From a virus: a DNA stretch of 64,000 nt. The position numbers were made by a program, and so were the translations under genes. Below the pieces are notes generated by a model. The model made no database searches. It worked only from the letters and a program-made list of their open reading frames with translations, and had not been told where the DNA came from. Location: positions 1 to 64,000 of the IMG/VR virus record IMGVR_UViG_3300046780_000484; one strand, 5' to 3'. Below, piece after piece: positions 47,057 through 54,384 of this stretch. How positions within the stretch are numbered: the first letter of the stretch is position 1; every line of letters starts with the position of its first letter.

Positions 47057-47225
47057 CCGCTGCAGCCTTCTCCCGCGCCCTGATACCGAGTTCGACCTGC
47101 ATGTGAAGCACTCTCAGTTCCCGGAGGATGTCATCTCCGCACTGGCGGGTGAAGTTGTGTCCCCTGATGCGGCTCGTCAGGACTTGCAGGTCCTTCAGGA
47201 AGCGTTCCGCGTCCCGGTCATTCAT
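47049..47225 (-). CDS. Small hypothetical protein
   Basis: 58 aa, ATG 47225 to TAG 47049: NDRDAERFLKDLQVLTSRIRG then LRELRVLHMQVELGIRARE. Helical, charged; overlaps the next gene by 8 bp. Confidence 0.6.
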   Translation of the reverse strand: MNDRDAERFLKDLQVLTSRIRGHNFTRQCGDDILRELRVLHMQVELGIRAREKAAADA

Positions 47226-47229
47226 GAAG

Positions 47230-47502
47230 TCACCCGCCCGTACTCACGACGTAGTGGATGGCCACCGTGGTGGCCGCCGTGCCGACCGTGCCGTAGATCT
47301 GGGCGCCGCGGCTGCCGGAGAAGCACTGGAACGTAACGGGGGTCGTGGGGACCGACATGCCGCTCACCGTGCTCATGGTCGTGGACAGGCCCGCGTAGAC
47401 GACCCCGGTGGGGGCGTACATCGTGACCGCGCAGGGGCCCGGGGGGACCTGGAAGATCGCGATCGTCCCGCTGACCGCCCACTGTCCCATCTCAAGCGCC
47501 AC
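47230..47502 (-). CDS. Small beta-rich virion protein
   Basis: 90 aa. GTIAIFQVPPGPCAVTMYAP and TTPVTFQCFSGSRGAQIYGTV. A small beta protein like the decoration proteins at 51928 and 52482. Late operon, 4 bp before the next gene. Confidence 0.6.
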   Translation of the reverse strand: MALEMGQWAVSGTIAIFQVPPGPCAVTMYAPTGVVYAGLSTTMSTVSGMSVPTTPVTFQCFSGSRGAQIYGTVGTAATTVAIHYVVSTGG

Positions 47503-47525
47503 ACGGCCTCCTCGGGATCGTCTGC

Positions 47526-47537
47526 GATGATGGAGAG
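47526..47537 (+). promoter_or_regulatory. Leaderless-type promoter
   Basis: GATGAT (47526-47531), 6-nt spacer, ATG 47538; same spacing as at 44479. Confidence 0.45.
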
Positions 47538-47696
47538 ATGAGCAAAAAGGACCGCGCAGATGAGGACCGCGTGCTGGCGAAGCTCAGTCCCGGCTACGTC
47601 TCCCTCGACGGCGAGGAATGGCACGAGGTACCCGAAGGCATGACCGGCCCGGAGTTCCTTCTGTCGTTGCTGAAGTCGTCAGGCAACGCGGGATAG
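47538..47696 (+). CDS. 52-aa plus-strand moron
   Basis: SKKDRADEDRVLAKLSPGYV and MTGPEFLLSLLKSSG. Acidic/helical. Its 3' end overlaps the convergent glycosyltransferase by 18 bp. No family known. Confidence 0.55.
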   Translation: MSKKDRADEDRVLAKLSPGYVSLDGEEWHEVPEGMTGPEFLLSLLKSSGNAG

Positions 47697-48383
47697 CACC
47701 CAGTCCACGTCCCGCGAGAACCGGCGGCGGAGCCGGGCCACCTCGTACGGCATCCGGTCCGCCTGCCACTCCCGGAACGCCTTCAGGTCGGTCTCGCCGT
47801 GCGCTGCCTCGGCTTCCCGGTACGTCTCGTCATGGACGGTCTCCGCGCACACCTGCCAGTGCCGGTGCTCGATCACCGCTTCGGGGCAGAACCGGATCAG
47901 CCCGGCCCGCTTCCCGAGCTCAGCCCAGGCGTTATCACAGTAGAAGTGGGCCAGGGAGGGCTCGGCGAAGTGGCCGAGTTCCCGCACCCAGTCCGACGAG
48001 ATCAGCGGATGCTCGGGCACGTCGTAACGCCGCTTCCCGTCGGGGAACACGATCCCCGTCCCGCCCAGGTCCTCCAGCGTCCCCAGCAGCAGCTCGTCCC
48101 AGCCGGGGGTGATGAACACCAGGTCGTCGGCGGCGAGGAACAGGGCGTCGTAGGCCCCGGCCAGGACGGAGGCCGCCGCGTTGACCGCGGTGATCAGGTT
48201 CCCCCGGGTCGCCGTGATCTTGTCCGCGTCGGTGATGCCCGCGTACGAGTCCTCGTCGTCGTCGTCGATGACCAGGATCAGGTCCGTGGTGTCCAGTGCT
48301 TTCGTCTCGCGGAACGAGTCGATGCACCGCCGGGCCATCTCCGGGCGCTTTCGGGTGGGGAGCATGACGCACAGGTCTGTCAC
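47679..48383 (-). CDS. GT-A (GT2-like) glycosyltransferase
   Basis: 234 aa. LCVMLPTRKRPEMARRCIDSF starts a GT-A Rossmann-like fold. LVIDDDDEDSY is the DxD metal/nucleotide site and LFLAADDLVFITPGWDE follows. The C-terminal helices include EVARLRRRFSRD. Last gene of the overlapping sugar cassette, so it probably transfers the modified sugar. Acceptor unknown: virion protein or modified DNA are candidates. Confidence 0.85.
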   Translation of the reverse strand: MTDLCVMLPTRKRPEMARRCIDSFRETKALDTTDLILVIDDDDEDSYAGITDADKITATRGNLITAVNAAASVLAGAYDALFLAADDLVFITPGWDELLLGTLEDLGGTGIVFPDGKRRYDVPEHPLISSDWVRELGHFAEPSLAHFYCDNAWAELGKRAGLIRFCPEAVIEHRHWQVCAETVHDETYREAEAAHGETDLKAFREWQADRMPYEVARLRRRFSRDVDWVLSRVA

Positions 48384-48610
48384 CGCTTGATGACCTTTCC
48401 CATCAGTTCATAGAGCGCGAGGAATTCTTCATCCCGCAGGGTTAGGGCGTTCTTCCACTCGCCATGCCAGCACCAGTTGATGTCCACGGCGTCGGTGCCC
48501 GAATCGCCGCAGGTGCGGCAACTCCAGTCCGCGTGGGTCGTCATGACCTGGAAGAGGCCTTCGGTAAGGTTCTGGCTGCGGACGACTTCCCCGGGGCGGT
48601 CATCACTCAT
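48380..48610 (-). CDS. Small protein in sugar cassette
   Basis: 76 aa. CRTCGDSGTDAVDINWCWHG has Cys and His for a zinc site. C-terminal helix EEFLALYELMGKV. Overlaps cupin and glycosyltransferase genes by 4 bp. Role unknown. Confidence 0.6.
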   Translation of the reverse strand: MSDDRPGEVVRSQNLTEGLFQVMTTHADWSCRTCGDSGTDAVDINWCWHGEWKNALTLRDEEFLALYELMGKVIKR

Positions 48611-48960
48611 GTGAGGATCGGCACCTCAAGCCGCCGGGTGTCCGTCTCGTACGCCTCGCCGGAGCGCGGGCCGCGCGTGAAGACGAGGACCGTGCAGTCG
48701 GTCTCGGCCCGCCAGGCGTGCGGGATCCCCGCCGGCTCGGTGATCAGGGAACCGGGGCCGTAGGTCTTCTCGTGCACCCCGTCGTCCTCGATCCAGGCGG
48801 CGGTCAGCCGGCCTGAGCAGACGTACGTGTACTGCGTAGTCGCCAGGTGAATGTGGTTACCCCGGACCGACCCGGCCTTCGTGGAGATCTCCGTCACGGC
48901 GTCGACAGGGCCCAGCAGGTCCTGGATGACGCCCCGGTGATCCTCGAAACGGTCAGCCAT
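48607..48960 (-). CDS. Cupin-fold sugar-epimerase-like protein
   Basis: 117 aa. GNHIHLATTQYTYVCSGRLT and GSLITEPAGIPHAW form the two cupin motifs with His-x-His and a later His for metal or base. It resembles RmlC/FdtA-like cupins that isomerise nucleotide sugars. Overlaps the methyltransferase and small gene, so it is part of the sugar cassette. Confidence 0.75.
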   Translation of the reverse strand: MADRFEDHRGVIQDLLGPVDAVTEISTKAGSVRGNHIHLATTQYTYVCSGRLTAAWIEDDGVHEKTYGPGSLITEPAGIPHAWRAETDCTVLVFTRGPRSGEAYETDTRRLEVPILT

Positions 48961-50107
48961 GCAGCACCTTCGGTTCCGGCAGCGGGGTGATGAAGACGCC
49001 CTGGTAGCCCTTGGCGCGGAGCGCGGGCACGATGTCTGCGGCGAGATGCCAGCTCAGTAGGAGCGCGGCGGGCGGCTGGTCGGCGATCAGCTTCGCCTCG
49101 TCCACCACCGGGATGGAAGTCCCCGGCAGGGTGAGCCCGATCTTGGCGGAGCCCGGGACCTCGCATACGCAGGCCAGGTAGCCCGCGATCCCGGCGTAGT
49201 GGATGAGGGGCGTGGCTCTCGTGGTCGCCCCGATGCCGTACACGGGGCCCTGCTGGGCGAACCCGTCCAGCATCACCCGCAGCGCCTTGGCGGCAGCCTG
49301 GGCGCGTTCCGCGACCTTTCCCGTCCGCTGCCTGAGCGCATAGACGCGGAACGACCCGCCGTGGGTGCCGATCTTCTGGACATCAGCGACGACGAGGCCG
49401 TGCATCTGCAGCAGCCGGGACATGGTGGAGATCGACCAGTAGCGGGCGTGCTCGTGGTACACGGTGTCGATCTGCAGGCCGTCCAGCACGGCGTTCACGT
49501 CATGGTTCTCGGTGACGAACACGCCGTCGTCAGCCAGCAGCCGCATGACGCCGGCCATGAAATCGTGGGCGCTGGGGACGTGAGCCAGCACGTTGCAGGC
49601 GGTGACCACCTTCGCCGGGCCGTACGTCTGCCGCAGCCGCTTCCCGGTGGCGTGGGTGAAGAACTCCTGGCAGACCTCGATGCCTTTCGCGGCGGCCTTG
49701 CCTGCCTGCCCGGTCGGTTCCACGCCGACCACCTGCATGTCGGGCACCTCGCGGCGCACCGCATCGAGCAGCGTGCCGTCGTTGCAGCCTAGGTCCACGA
49801 CGAGCTGGCCCGGCCCGGCGATCTCGCCGACTTCCCGTGCGAGGCCGGCGAAGTGGTCCCGCAGCGCCCTCGTGTTCCCGCTGCTGTACGAGTGGTCCTC
49901 GGCGAACACCTCGCGCGGCGGCGCGATGTACGACAGCTGGACCAGCGTGCAGCTATTACAGGCGAGCAGCGCGAGGGGATATGTCTGGTCGCTGTCATAC
50001 CGCTCAGGGAGGGGCTGATCGCCCATGTCCAGGACCGGCGCCAGGTCCCACGAGCCGCAGAGCCCGCAGGACGCGACCTTGCCGGGCAGCCCGGCGGGCA
50101 GGCTCAC
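48953..50107 (-). CDS. Sugar C-methyltransferase with N-terminal zinc-binding domain
   Basis: 384 aa. CGLCGSWDLAPVLDMGDQPLPERY is the putative zinc-binding domain of NDP-hexose C-methyltransferases. A SAM fold follows (QLVVDLGCNDGTLLDAV), and the C-terminal C-methyltransferase domain holds VYGIGATTRATPLIHYAGI. Enzymes of this architecture (TylC3 type) methylate C-3 of a 4-keto sugar. In the cassette it would act between epimerase and glycosyltransferase. Confidence 0.88.
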   Translation of the reverse strand: MSLPAGLPGKVASCGLCGSWDLAPVLDMGDQPLPERYDSDQTYPLALLACNSCTLVQLSYIAPPREVFAEDHSYSSGNTRALRDHFAGLAREVGEIAGPGQLVVDLGCNDGTLLDAVRREVPDMQVVGVEPTGQAGKAAAKGIEVCQEFFTHATGKRLRQTYGPAKVVTACNVLAHVPSAHDFMAGVMRLLADDGVFVTENHDVNAVLDGLQIDTVYHEHARYWSISTMSRLLQMHGLVVADVQKIGTHGGSFRVYALRQRTGKVAERAQAAAKALRVMLDGFAQQGPVYGIGATTRATPLIHYAGIAGYLACVCEVPGSAKIGLTLPGTSIPVVDEAKLIADQPPAALLLSWHLAADIVPALRAKGYQGVFITPLPEPKVLHG

Positions 50108-50439
50108 GTTCCCACCAGGATGCGCGTGTCGTTCCCGCGCTCATCCAGCCACGTGAACTCGCCCTCCCGGCCGACTGGGCGGTGCATCCGGCACCCGCAG
50201 CAGTAGGTGGCCCCGTAGAAAGACGGGTTGCGGGCGTAGGTCTCGCACAGCGCCTGACCCATCTTGGTGACCGCACCGCACTCCGGGTCGTGGTGGATGT
50301 ATGAGCGGTACAGCGGCCGAACGAGGCCCTTCTTCCGGTCCTCCTCGGACAGTACGAGGTAGACGTCATGCTGGTCCCGCGGCTCCGTGTCGGCACCGTG
50401 ACCGAGACGCGGGTCCTTTGGGTCGATAGTCAGGCTCAC
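50104..50439 (-). CDS. Hypothetical protein with CCGC motif
   Basis: 111 aa. HHDPECGAVTKMG and ATYCCGCRMHRPVG may bind zinc. VYLVLSEEDRKKGLVRPLYRSYI is often seen in actinophage proteins. Overlaps neighbours by 4 bp within the cassette. Role unknown. Confidence 0.65.
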   Translation of the reverse strand: MSLTIDPKDPRLGHGADTEPRDQHDVYLVLSEEDRKKGLVRPLYRSYIHHDPECGAVTKMGQALCETYARNPSFYGATYCCGCRMHRPVGREGEFTWLDERGNDTRILVGT

Positions 50440-50612
50440 GACTGCTCCTGGAGGCCGAAGACGCGGCCGATACCGAGGCGGACGGCAAGCTCGTAATTCC
50501 TAGCAGGCTCACCAGGTACGACGGCACTCTCCAGGGACAGGCCGTCGCGTCGGCAGAGGGACTCAAGAATGTCCCGGATGAGGCTGTCCGCCGATTGCTC
50601 CGCCGCGCTCAC
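50436..50612 (-). CDS. 58-aa helical protein
   Basis: GTG 50612 overlaps the upstream stop (GTGA). SADSLIRDILESLCRRDG and YELAVRLGIGRVF. The shortness and matching overlaps support it; function unknown. Confidence 0.55.
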   Translation of the reverse strand: MSAAEQSADSLIRDILESLCRRDGLSLESAVVPGEPARNYELAVRLGIGRVFGLQEQS

Positions 50613-50962
50613 GGCGGGAACCCCAATTTCCGCATCGTCTCGCCGGCTTCCGGCATCCTCATGTGCAGGCCATCGCGGGTGCTGCGCCAGCCGGGATGCC
50701 GCTCCTCGTAGTCGTGGTCGAGCAGTCTCGCCTCGGCTTCCAGGGCGTTCTGCCATTCCTGCTGGGTGAACACGCCCTTCTTGACGAGAAGCCCCGTCAG
50801 GGCGCTCATCTCGGCGCGCAGCAGGATCGTGATTTCCCGGTGGTCGGTCACGGCGCGAAACTCGCCATCAGTCGCCGGCTGGGTCCCGAGTTGCCAGCTA
50901 GCGAAGAACTTCCGCCACTTGCACAGCTTCTCCAGGGCTGCGCGCAGGCTGGACTCGCTCAT
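50609..50962 (-). CDS. Actinobacterial hypothetical protein
   Basis: 117 aa. LLRAEMSALTGLLVKKGVFTQQEW and EARLLDHDYEERHPGWRST form a pattern found in many actinophage and actinobacterial small proteins. Overlaps the epimerase gene upstream by 4 bp. Function unknown. Confidence 0.65.
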   Translation of the reverse strand: MSESSLRAALEKLCKWRKFFASWQLGTQPATDGEFRAVTDHREITILLRAEMSALTGLLVKKGVFTQQEWQNALEAEARLLDHDYEERHPGWRSTRDGLHMRMPEAGETMRKLGFPP

Positions 50963-51918
50963 CCGTGAGCCCGGTACCAGGCGACGGTGCGGGCGAGGCC
51001 CTCCGCGAACGGCATCTGCGGCCCGGGGTAGCCGAGCGCGGCGATCTTGGACGTATCGGGGAGGCGCCGCGGCGGAGCGCCCTTCGGCAGGGCACCGGGC
51101 ACCACCTTCACAACCCTGCCGTACTCGGCGGCAACATCATGGGCCACGCTGGCGATGGTCCGCTCGTCCATGTTCCCGACGTGGTAGACGTTCGGCCCCT
51201 CAGGAGCCTTGTCCAGCAGCAGGGTCAGCTGGTCAACGCAATCACCGACCCAGACGAAACTGCGCGTCTCAAGGCCGGTGCCCTGGATCGGGAATTCGAT
51301 GACCCCCTCGGGCTGCGCCGCGGCGAGCTTGTTCATCCGCAGGCAGAACATCGGGATCACGTGGTCGGCGCCGGCGTCGGGCCCGAAGCAGTTGTGCGGC
51401 CGGGCAATAACGAGCCGGTCCAGCACCCCCGTCCGCGCCCACGCCATCGCCATCAGCTCGCAGGCGATCTTCCCGCCGCCGTAGGAATACCGGGGGTTGC
51501 GCACATCCGGCACCGTCAGCGGGACCGTCTCCGGCGTCGGCACTACCAGGGCGACCTGGTATGCCTCCGACGAGGACACCAGCAGCATGTCCCCGCAGCC
51601 GGTCTGCTCGCACGCCTTCAGGACGTTCAGCATGCCCCGCACGGCCACGTCGAGGACCTGCCGCGGCTCGGAGTAGAAGACGGCGGTGCCGTTGAGGTAC
51701 GCAAGGTGCGCCACCGAGCCGCAGCCCTGCATCGCGGCCGTCACGGCGTCCGGGTCCCGGATGTCGCCTTCCATGACCTCGCAGGCCACGCCCCGCAGCC
51801 GCTCCGGATGGCCGCGGGACATGTCGTCCAGGACCCGGACCTCGTGGCCGTCCGCAGCTAGGCGGCGGACCAGGGCGCTGCCTATCACGCCCGCGCCGCC
51901 GGTTACGAGTATGCGCAT
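50959..51918 (-). CDS. NAD-dependent epimerase/dehydratase (SDR)
   Basis: 319 aa. VTGGAGVIGSALV is the GxxGxxG NAD-binding motif. Active-site Ser in VSSSEAY and Tyr-x3-Lys in YSYGGGK are present. The C-terminal half (GLETRSFVWVGDCVDQLTLLL) is typical of UDP/TDP-sugar 4-epimerases or 4,6-dehydratases. It likely makes or rearranges a nucleotide sugar. First gene of the cassette, 9 bp after a decoration gene. Confidence 0.9.
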   Translation of the reverse strand: MRILVTGGAGVIGSALVRRLAADGHEVRVLDDMSRGHPERLRGVACEVMEGDIRDPDAVTAAMQGCGSVAHLAYLNGTAVFYSEPRQVLDVAVRGMLNVLKACEQTGCGDMLLVSSSEAYQVALVVPTPETVPLTVPDVRNPRYSYGGGKIACELMAMAWARTGVLDRLVIARPHNCFGPDAGADHVIPMFCLRMNKLAAAQPEGVIEFPIQGTGLETRSFVWVGDCVDQLTLLLDKAPEGPNVYHVGNMDERTIASVAHDVAAEYGRVVKVVPGALPKGAPPRRLPDTSKIAALGYPGPQMPFAEGLARTVAWYRAHG

Positions 51919-51927
51919 TCGCGGCTC

Positions 51928-52449
51928 CTAAACCACGCCGCCGATGACCTGCACCTGGCCGGGCAGCGCCGTAGCCGTGTAGATCACCCCGGACCCGACG
52001 TGATCCTGCACCAGGGGGTTGGCGAACGTGATCTGCGACGAGGCGGTGGTCGAGTTCACGACCTGCGCCTCCCAGCCGGTGCCCGTCGTGGCCCCGACGA
52101 CGATCGTCGTGCCCGCCGCGAGGCCGGTCGGCACCGTGGTAGTCAGGGTGATCGCGGTCGTCCCGACCGTCACCGCCGTCGAGCTCATCGTCCCGGCCGC
52201 GGCGAGGCCGCCGACCCCCGACAGGGCGTAAACGGCGCCGGTCAGCCCGATCACCTCGACGGTCTTGCTGTTCGGCGGGATGATCAGCCCGTTGTTCTGG
52301 GTGACCTGCGACCCGCCGATGTACACCGGGTTCCGCGACGTGTTCGTGACCCGCAGGACCGACACGGCCGACGAGTTCGGCGTGAACACCCACGTCGGCG
52401 TCACGGCCGGGTTCACGTTCGACGGCGAACCCGGGGGGATGTTCGGCAT
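51928..52449 (-). CDS. Virion decoration-like beta protein
   Basis: 173 aa. Sequence VSVLRVTNTSRNPVYIGGSQV and a C-terminal AVTVGTTAITLTTTVPTGLAAGTTI segment that resembles the insert in the tail tube protein. Beta-rich, likely head-decoration or fibre. Function inferred from position and composition. Confidence 0.65.
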   Translation of the reverse strand: MPNIPPGSPSNVNPAVTPTWVFTPNSSAVSVLRVTNTSRNPVYIGGSQVTQNNGLIIPPNSKTVEVIGLTGAVYALSGVGGLAAAGTMSSTAVTVGTTAITLTTTVPTGLAAGTTIVVGATTGTGWEAQVVNSTTASSQITFANPLVQDHVGSGVIYTATALPGQVQVIGGVV

Positions 52450-52481
52450 CGGTGCCTCCTCTCCTCGCTGTCAGGGCTTGC

Positions 52482-52787
52482 CTAGGTGTAGTTGACGAGG
52501 GACCCGTAGCCGATCGAGACCGTGGAGGACCCGGCCCCGGTGCAGGCGGTGATCGGGGTCGACGCCGGCACCTGGCACTGGGTCAGGACCACGGTCCCGC
52601 CTGTCGGGATCCCGAAGCTGGCCACTGAGGTGGCGACGTTGGAGGCTCCCATCCCGATGAAGATGGTGGCCGTCCCGGAGTTGGTGACCACCAGGTCCCG
52701 CTTGTATCCGGCAGCGGTCGTGTAGACCGTGCCCGCGGTGGTGGTGACGGCGGTGTTGTTGACGGCCCAGGCTGCGGCGATGGCCAC
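52482..52787 (-). CDS. Small virion decoration-like beta protein
   Basis: 101 aa from GTG 52787 preceded by AAGGGAG. KRDLVVTNSGTATIFIGMG and GTVVLTQCQVPASTPI parallel the decoration protein at 51928. Probably a capsid surface protein of the phage. Confidence 0.65.
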   Translation of the reverse strand: MAIAAAWAVNNTAVTTTAGTVYTTAAGYKRDLVVTNSGTATIFIGMGASNVATSVASFGIPTGGTVVLTQCQVPASTPITACTGAGSSTVSIGYGSLVNYT

Positions 52788-52855
52788 ACAGGCTCCCTTG
52801 CTGTTCGGTGAGTTGCGAGAGTTGCGCGGCAAGCGCGCCGCTATTCAGTTGTCGT

Positions 52856-53137
52856 TCAGTTGGTGAGGCCCAGGTTCGTGGTAGACCCAGCCGTACTCGT
52901 GCCGCTGGTAACCACGTAGTTCGGGTAGGTGACCGTTCCCGGGACCGTCCAGGTGTAGGGCTGCCAGTGGATGTGCATGCAGGTGCAGCCGTGGCAGTGG
53001 TGCGCGGCACGGTCGGCGCGGAGCTTCTCCACTTCGGCGCGCAGGTCACGGAGAGTGTCCGCTACCTCGCGGTCCTTCAGTTCGCGCACCGCCTCGGCCA
53101 GTTCGGCCACCTCATCGCGGATGCTCTTGTCGGACAT
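52856..53137 (-). CDS. Coiled-coil plus Cys/His knot protein
   Basis: 93 aa. An N-terminal heptad helix (DEVAELAEAVRELKDREVADTLRDL) is followed by CHGCTCMHIH and a beta tail (TVTYPNYVVTSGTSTAG). May trimerise and anchor a fibre or decoration. Just downstream of the homing endonuclease; late strand. Confidence 0.65.
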   Translation of the reverse strand: MSDKSIRDEVAELAEAVRELKDREVADTLRDLRAEVEKLRADRAAHHCHGCTCMHIHWQPYTWTVPGTVTYPNYVVTSGTSTAGSTTNLGLTN

Positions 53138-53214
53138 CGGACTCCTTCTCTAGCCTGGAAACCGCGAAGGCCCGGGTGAATAGCTCTCATCCGGGCCTTC
53201 CTGCGTGCTGACGG

Positions 53215-54345
53215 TCAGAACAGGGTGGCGGCCAGAGGCTTCCCGTGGACGGCGAGGTCAGCCAGGGCCTTTTTGCGGGCGAGGGCGACCGGAGCGTCAT
53301 CGTAGAGGGCAGCAAGGAGGCGCAGGACGCGCACGGTCCCGCCCACCTGCACGCACCACGTCGTCGTGCTCGGCTTCTTCGGGGTGGCGTGCACGTTAGT
53401 GCCGATGAGCGCGTTGACCCAGGCCTCATATGCCTTCGCCACGGATTCGCTACCGGTCAGTTGCGTGAAGACGCCGCGCTCGTTGATGGTGATGCTGCCA
53501 TCCCCGTCGACCAGTCCGCGCCAGTAGTGCGGCATCAGGACGGCAGGGCCATCCCAGGGCTCAAGCACATCCGTCTTGCGGCGAATAATGCCGTTGTTCA
53601 CCAGGGCTTTAGCCAGCGGAGGCGAGCAGACGGCGAGCATTGAGACGGGAACCATCTTCCCGTAGGACTCTTCCTCGAAATCGCGGATCGGACGCCGGGC
53701 CTTCAGTGACCCGTGAAGCGTTACGAGGTGGTCCCGGTCCTTGCGGGCCAACTTGACCTGAAGACGCAAGTACTCCCGGGTCCCCCTGGTGAATCCCGTT
53801 ACGCATCCGTCTGCGCCAAGGAAGCCGAGCCAGTAGGCCTTGTCGGGGGTGTCGATCTGGTCGAAGTAGCCGGGGTTGTCGCAGGCGATCCGCTCCCTGC
53901 GCCCGATGCCCAGTTCTTCCAGCACGTTGTAGACGCTGGATGAATGGCAGCCGAGCACGCGCCCGATCTCCGGGGCATCCATGCCGCTCTCGTACAGGCC
54001 GGGGACGCGTTCGCGGAGTTCATCGGCGAGCCGGTGCGGCTTCCGGTCTGGCACGCTGCCATGACGGCGCAGCACCGCTGTGATGGTGTGCTCAGTACGC
54101 CCCGACCTGCTGACGATCTCAGTAAGCGGCACGCCGTCTGCGTACAACTGGAGGATCTTCGCCTCATCCTCGGGCGAGGTCCGGGTGTTGAGTTGCCCAC
54201 GGTCGGCAGCAACGCCCTCCTTGCGAAGGGCGTTGCCGACCGTGTACGCGCTGAAGCCGGTTTCATCGGCAATCTCTTGCCATTTCATCCCGGCCTGATA
54301 CATGGCGGCGATACGCCGCCGGTCCTCTGGAGTAGTGCGTCTCAT
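53215..54345 (-). CDS. LAGLIDADG homing endonuclease with three helix-turn-helix units
   Basis: 376 aa. The first 150 residues have three HTH units (EIADETGFSAYTVGNAL, TEIVSRSGRTEHTITAVL, EIGRVLGCHSSSVYNVL). Two LAGLIDADG motifs follow: YWLGFLGADGCV (about 185) and YWRGLVDGDGSI (about 290), each with the catalytic Asp. It should cut a long site. It lies 40 bp after capsid exon 2, outside the intron, with a TAAGCT box 6 nt before its ATG and a hairpin over the start. Likely partner of the capsid intron (collaborative homing). Confidence 0.9.
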   Translation of the reverse strand: MRRTTPEDRRRIAAMYQAGMKWQEIADETGFSAYTVGNALRKEGVAADRGQLNTRTSPEDEAKILQLYADGVPLTEIVSRSGRTEHTITAVLRRHGSVPDRKPHRLADELRERVPGLYESGMDAPEIGRVLGCHSSSVYNVLEELGIGRRERIACDNPGYFDQIDTPDKAYWLGFLGADGCVTGFTRGTREYLRLQVKLARKDRDHLVTLHGSLKARRPIRDFEEESYGKMVPVSMLAVCSPPLAKALVNNGIIRRKTDVLEPWDGPAVLMPHYWRGLVDGDGSITINERGVFTQLTGSESVAKAYEAWVNALIGTNVHATPKKPSTTTWCVQVGGTVRVLRLLAALYDDAPVALARKKALADLAVHGKPLAATLF

Positions 54346-54378
54346 ACCTAAAGCTTAACACGTTTCAGGTATGAGACG
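54338..54378 (-). promoter_or_regulatory. Perfect 12-bp inverted repeat across the endonuclease start; internal leaderless promoter
   Basis: Arms at 54338-54349 and 54367-54378 (AGGTATGAGACG and complement) enclose a 17-nt loop. The ATG of the endonuclease sits in one arm and the loop contains TAAGCT (54352-54357), 6 nt before that ATG. On a read-through capsid mRNA the start is buried; on a transcript starting at the internal promoter it is free. This is the logic known for T4 I-TevI. Confidence 0.6.
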
Positions 54379-54384
54379 TTGCGC

